The notes beneath the pieces were generated by a model, which worked only from the letters and a program-made list of their open reading frames with translations, was not told where the DNA came from and searched no databases. From NCBI GenBank assembly GCA_030151165.1, contig JASLEM010000224.1, positions 1-8,625 of the forward strand: a DNA stretch of 8,625 bases, given 5' to 3'. How positions within the stretch are numbered: the stretch's first letter is position 1; every line of letters starts with the position of its first letter. Made by a program: the position numbers and the translations under genes. Source of the DNA: Burkholderiaceae bacterium. Lineage in GTDB: Bacteria > Pseudomonadota > Gammaproteobacteria > Burkholderiales > Burkholderiaceae. Below, one piece after another: positions 6,857-8,625 of this stretch.

Positions 6857-7639
6857 TCAAAGTTGGCCCAGACGCTGGAGCATCTGGTCGGACGTCTGGA
6901 TCGCCTTGGAGTTGAGCTCGTAGGCGCGCTGCGTGGAGATCATCGAGACGAGCTCCTCGACGACGTTCACGTTGCTGGTCTCGAGGAAGCCCTGCTGCAG
7001 GCGGCCGAGGCCGTTGGTGCCGGGCGCGGCGGCCGACGGCGAGCCCGACGACGCGGTCTCGGCGTAGATGTTCTCGCCCTTCGGGTCGAGGCCCGCCGGG
7101 TTGGCGAAGTTCGCGAGCTGGAGCTGGCCCAGCGTGCTGGGCGTCGCGGTGCCGGGCAGCGTCGCGCTGACGGTGCCGTCGGCGGCGATCGAGATCGTCT
7201 GCGCGTTCGCGGGGATCGTGATGCCCGGCTGCACGATGTAGCCGTTGTTGGTGACGACCTGGCCCTGCGCGTCGAGCTTGAGCGAGCCGTCACGCGTGTA
7301 GCCGGTGGTGCCGTCGGGCATCGTGACCTGCAGGAAGCCGTTGCCGCTGATCGCGACGTCGAGCGTGTTGCCGGTCTGCTGCAGCGAGCCCTGCGTGAAG
7401 TCGCGCGCGGTGGCGACCGGGCGCACGCCCAGGCCGACCTGCAGGCCGTTGGGCAGCTGCGTCTGGTCGGAGCTCGCGGAGCCGGACTGGCGCAGGTTCT
7501 GGTACATCAGGTCCTCGAACTCGGCGTGGCTCTTCTTGTAGCCGGTCGTGGCCACGTTGGCGAGGTTGTGCGAGATGTTGTCCAGCTGGAGCTGCTGGGC
7601 TTCCATGCCGGTTTTCGAGATCCACAGTGAGCGAAGCAT
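6857..7639 (-). CDS. flgG: Flagellar distal rod protein FlgG
   Basis: A 260-residue distal rod protein that forms the drive-shaft segment passing through the P- and L-rings. The N-terminus [20 protein letters not shown] and [20 protein letters not shown] (21-40) is diagnostic. It includes the FlgG-specific stretch [13 protein letters not shown] (41-53) that separates straight rod from flexible hook. The central segment [20 protein letters not shown] (90-109) and the C-terminal helix [20 protein letters not shown] (223-242) are fully conserved in style. Length equals the family norm (about 260). The ATG at 7637-7639 is preceded by GGGAG at about 10 bases, and that site lies in a hairpin arm. 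Normally flgH follows; here the stop codon touches the flgI region directly. Confidence 0.98.
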   Translation of the reverse strand: MLRSLWISKTGMEAQQLQLDNISHNLANVATTGYKKSHAEFEDLMYQNLRQSGSASSDQTQLPNGLQVGLGVRPVATARDFTQGSLQQTGNTLDVAISGNGFLQVTMPDGTTGYTRDGSLKLDAQGQVVTNNGYIVQPGITIPANAQTISIAADGTVSATLPGTATPSTLGQLQLANFANPAGLDPKGENIYAETASSGSPSAAAPGTNGLGRLQQGFLETSNVNVVEELVSMISTQRAYELNSKAIQTSDQMLQRLGQL

Positions 7640-7647
7640 GACGGGGG

Positions 7648-7669
7648 GACTCCCATTCGTATAGGAGTC
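7648..7669 (-). promoter_or_regulatory. Hairpin sequestering the flgG Shine-Dalgarno
   Basis: In the message, GACTCCTAT (7661-7669) can pair with ATGGGAGTC (7648-7656) to make a 9-bp stem with one G-U pair and a four-base ACGA loop. The 3' arm contains the only good Shine-Dalgarno of flgG (GGGAG), which ends 10 bases before the ATG. If formed, it would reduce flgG translation. This is prediction by base pairing only. Confidence 0.5.
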
Positions 7670-7687
7670 ATCTTCGCCAAAACTTGA
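7660..7687 (-). promoter_or_regulatory. Weak FliA (sigma28)-like element before flgG
   Basis: TCAAGTTT at 7680-7687 matches 7 of 8 bases of the enteric sigma28 -35 box. CCTATA at 7660-7665 resembles the CCGATA core of the -10, but the gap is 14 bases, two more than the usual spacing. The match is suggestive only. An internal class III promoter before flgG would be unusual, since flgG is a basal body gene. Confidence 0.15.
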
Positions 7688-7714
7688 GGGTGGGAGCGCC
7701 CGGATAAAGGCCCC

Positions 7715-7728
7715 TTAGGTCGGCCTAA
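7715..7728. repeat. Short inverted repeat TTAGG/CCTAA in the flgF-flgG gap
   Basis: TTAGGTCGGCCTAA is a near-perfect palindrome with 5-base arms. A second small inverted repeat pairs 7740-7745 with 7751-7756 (6 bp, loop ATCCC). Both lie between the long palindrome and flgG. They could be a protein operator and a weak RNA stem. They have no coding explanation, but are short enough to arise by chance. Confidence 0.3.
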
Positions 7729-7761
7729 TCCCGACCTTGCGCCGCATCCCGCGGCGGGTGC

Positions 7762-7839
7762 CCCCAGACGAGCGGGGTCAGGTCTGGCCTGGCAACTTTC
7801 CCGCGTTGCCAGGCAAGACCTGACCCCGCTCGAGTGGGG
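7762..7839. repeat. Long near-perfect palindrome (REP/RAYT-type or small mobile element)
   Basis: The arms 7769-7796 and 7805-7832 pair over 28 positions with a single mismatch around an 8-base loop (TTTCCCGC). After a 2x2 mismatch the stem continues with CCCCA (7762-7766) against TGGGG (7835-7839). The outer arm contains GGGGTCAGGTCT, ending as AGACCTGACCCC on the other side. From memory this core recurs in dispersed palindromes of beta- and gammaproteobacteria linked to REP-associated tyrosine transposases; I could not check this. It starts 8 bases after the flgF stop and would form a very stable hairpin in the operon message. No transposase is encoded nearby, so it would be a non-autonomous copy. 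Confidence 0.7.
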
Positions 7840-7847
7840 TTCTAGGC

Positions 7848-8576
7848 CTAGCCGTTTTCCGAGAGCAGCTTGGAGGCCGACTGATCCTGCTTCTCGGCGT
7901 TCTCGAGCATCTTCATCTGGTGCTCGAACTGGCGCGCGGCGGCGATCATGCCGACCATCGTCTCGACCGGGCTCACGTTGGAGCCCTCGAGCGCGCCGGA
8001 GTCGAGCCGGGCCGCCGGGTCGGCCGACAGGTCGCCGGAGTCGGCGCGGAACAGGCCGTCGGTGCCGCGCGTCATCGGCGCGTCGGGCGTGACCATCTTG
8101 AGCTTGCCGATCTGCTGCGGCTTCTGGCCCTCGACCTTGGCCGTGATCGTGCCGTCGGCGCCGATGTCGACCTGCGCGTTGGCCGGCACCGTGATCGGGC
8201 CGCCGTCGCCGTTGACCTGCAGGCCCTCGCGGTTGACGAGCACGCCTTCGGAGTTGACGTCCAGCGAGCCGGCGCGGGTGTAGGCCTCGGTGCCGTCGAG
8301 CGACTGCACGGCCAGCCACGAGTTGCCGGTCATCGCGACGTCGAGGTTGCGCCCGGTCGCGTTGATGGCGCCCGGGGCGTCGTTGTAGCCGGGCGTGGTC
8401 TCGGCCGAGAACACGCGGGTCGACGCGCCGTCGCCCCGGATCGGCACCGCGCGGAACGCCGTGAGCTCGGCGCGGAAGCCGTTCGTGGAGACGTTGGCGA
8501 GGTTGTTGGCGAGCGAGTCCTGGCGCTGCAGGGCCGCCTTCGCGCCCGACATCGACAGGTAGATCATGCGGTCCAT
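7848..8576 (-). CDS. flgF: Flagellar proximal rod protein FlgF
   Basis: A 242-residue proximal rod protein linking the FlgB/FlgC part to FlgG, exported by the flagellar type III apparatus and lacking a signal peptide. The start MDRMIYLSMSGAKAALQRQD and SLANNLANVSTNGFRAEL (21-38) is the FlgF form of the rod N-terminal motif. Also visible are GRNLDVAMTGNSWLAVQS (75-92), AYTRAGSLDVNSEG (98-111) and the C-terminal helix SNVSPVETMVGMIAAARQFE (199-218). Length fits the family (about 245-250). The ATG at 8574-8576 has GGGAG 6 bases upstream and follows flgE by 26 bases. The stop TAG is backed by a second in-frame TAG two codons later. Confidence 0.96.
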   Translation of the reverse strand: MDRMIYLSMSGAKAALQRQDSLANNLANVSTNGFRAELTAFRAVPIRGDGASTRVFSAETTPGYNDAPGAINATGRNLDVAMTGNSWLAVQSLDGTEAYTRAGSLDVNSEGVLVNREGLQVNGDGGPITVPANAQVDIGADGTITAKVEGQKPQQIGKLKMVTPDAPMTRGTDGLFRADSGDLSADPAARLDSGALEGSNVSPVETMVGMIAAARQFEHQMKMLENAEKQDQSASKLLSENG

Positions 8577-8602
8577 GCCCGACTCCCTCTACGTCAGTTC
8601 GA

Positions 8603-8625
8603 TCAGCGGAGATTGACCAGCGTCT
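8603..8625 (-). CDS. flgE: Flagellar hook protein FlgE, last codons only
   Basis: The right edge carries a minus-strand frame ending TLVNLR and TGA (stop at 8603-8605), with one incomplete codon at the edge. This C-terminal ending is characteristic of FlgE, and FlgE is the expected gene before flgF. Only six full residues are visible, so the call rests on motif plus gene order. The 26-base gap to flgF carries the flgF Shine-Dalgarno. Confidence 0.75.

Noticed and set aside
6837..6860. TTG at 6858-6860 as the flgI start, overlapping the flgG stop
   Set aside because: Possible by coupling, but it has no Shine-Dalgarno of its own and only lengthens an already long signal peptide n-region. The ATG at 6834-6836 has GGAA at a proper distance.
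4998..6923. A 641-codon plus-strand open frame opposite flgI and flgJ
   Set aside because: Arg/Val/Asp-rich low-complexity translation and full overlap with two well-conserved genes. No start context of note.
7787..7806. A sigma54-like GG-N10-GC pattern (TGGCA near the palindrome centre)
   Set aside because: The -12 half lacks TTGCA, the match arises from the palindrome loop itself, and the reverse strand has the wrong spacing.
7507..8319. A 270-codon minus-strand frame crossing the flgF-flgG gap
   Set aside because: It runs out of frame through both genes and reads an Arg/Gly-rich product with no motif. The in-frame flgF and flgG products explain the region.
1..8625. CRISPR array, tRNA, rRNA, integrase or toxin-antitoxin genes
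   Set aside because: No regularly spaced repeats, no tRNA-like cloverleaf and no such protein motifs were seen on either strand.

Overview
This window is the distal part of a flagellar rod/hook operon, read entirely from the minus strand. In transcription order it holds the last codons of flgE, then flgF, flgG, flgI, flgJ, flgK, flgL, a HDOD-domain signalling gene, and the first codons of an unrelated gene at the left edge. The DNA is very G+C rich (about two thirds by eye), with G/C-ending codons throughout. The two-domain FlgJ with a C-terminal glucosaminidase, the 400-residue FlgL, the large FlgK and the EAL/HDOD-type gene after flgL suggest a betaproteobacterium of the order Burkholderiales (Rubrivivax/Leptothrix/Comamonadaceae-like). 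That placement is inference from protein style and gene order, not a database result.

Layout from right to left, which is the direction of transcription. The flgE tail (8603-8625) and flgF (7848-8576) come first. A 208-base gap (7640-7847) then holds a long near-perfect palindrome, smaller inverted repeats and a hairpin over the flgG ribosome binding site. It is followed by flgG (6857-7639) and directly by flgI (5670-6836), with no flgH between them. flgJ (4769-5668) follows flgI after one base and uses the last codons of flgI as its Shine-Dalgarno. flgK (2693-4717, GTG start) and flgL (1457-2659) follow with gaps of 51 and 33 bases. A 121-base gap with two GC-rich hairpins and a tandem AT-rich heptamer separates flgL from the HDOD gene (139-1335). 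An 81-base gap with a sigma70-like promoter precedes the left-edge gene (start codon at 55-57).

How the genes work together: FlgF and FlgG build the proximal and distal rod. FlgJ caps the growing rod and cuts peptidoglycan. FlgI forms the periplasmic P-ring bushing. FlgE (mostly outside the window) is the hook, and FlgK and FlgL are the hook-filament junction proteins. The HDOD protein is probably a signalling or regulatory accessory.

The core is a conventional operon, and I see no evidence of a new multi-gene system. The points most worth checking are the missing flgH (L-ring lipoprotein), the mobile-looking palindrome between flgF and flgG, and the hairpin that would bury the flgG ribosome binding site. 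No gap without a gene exceeds 300 bases. The very long open frames on the plus strand opposite flgK/flgL and flgI/flgJ are GC-driven shadows.
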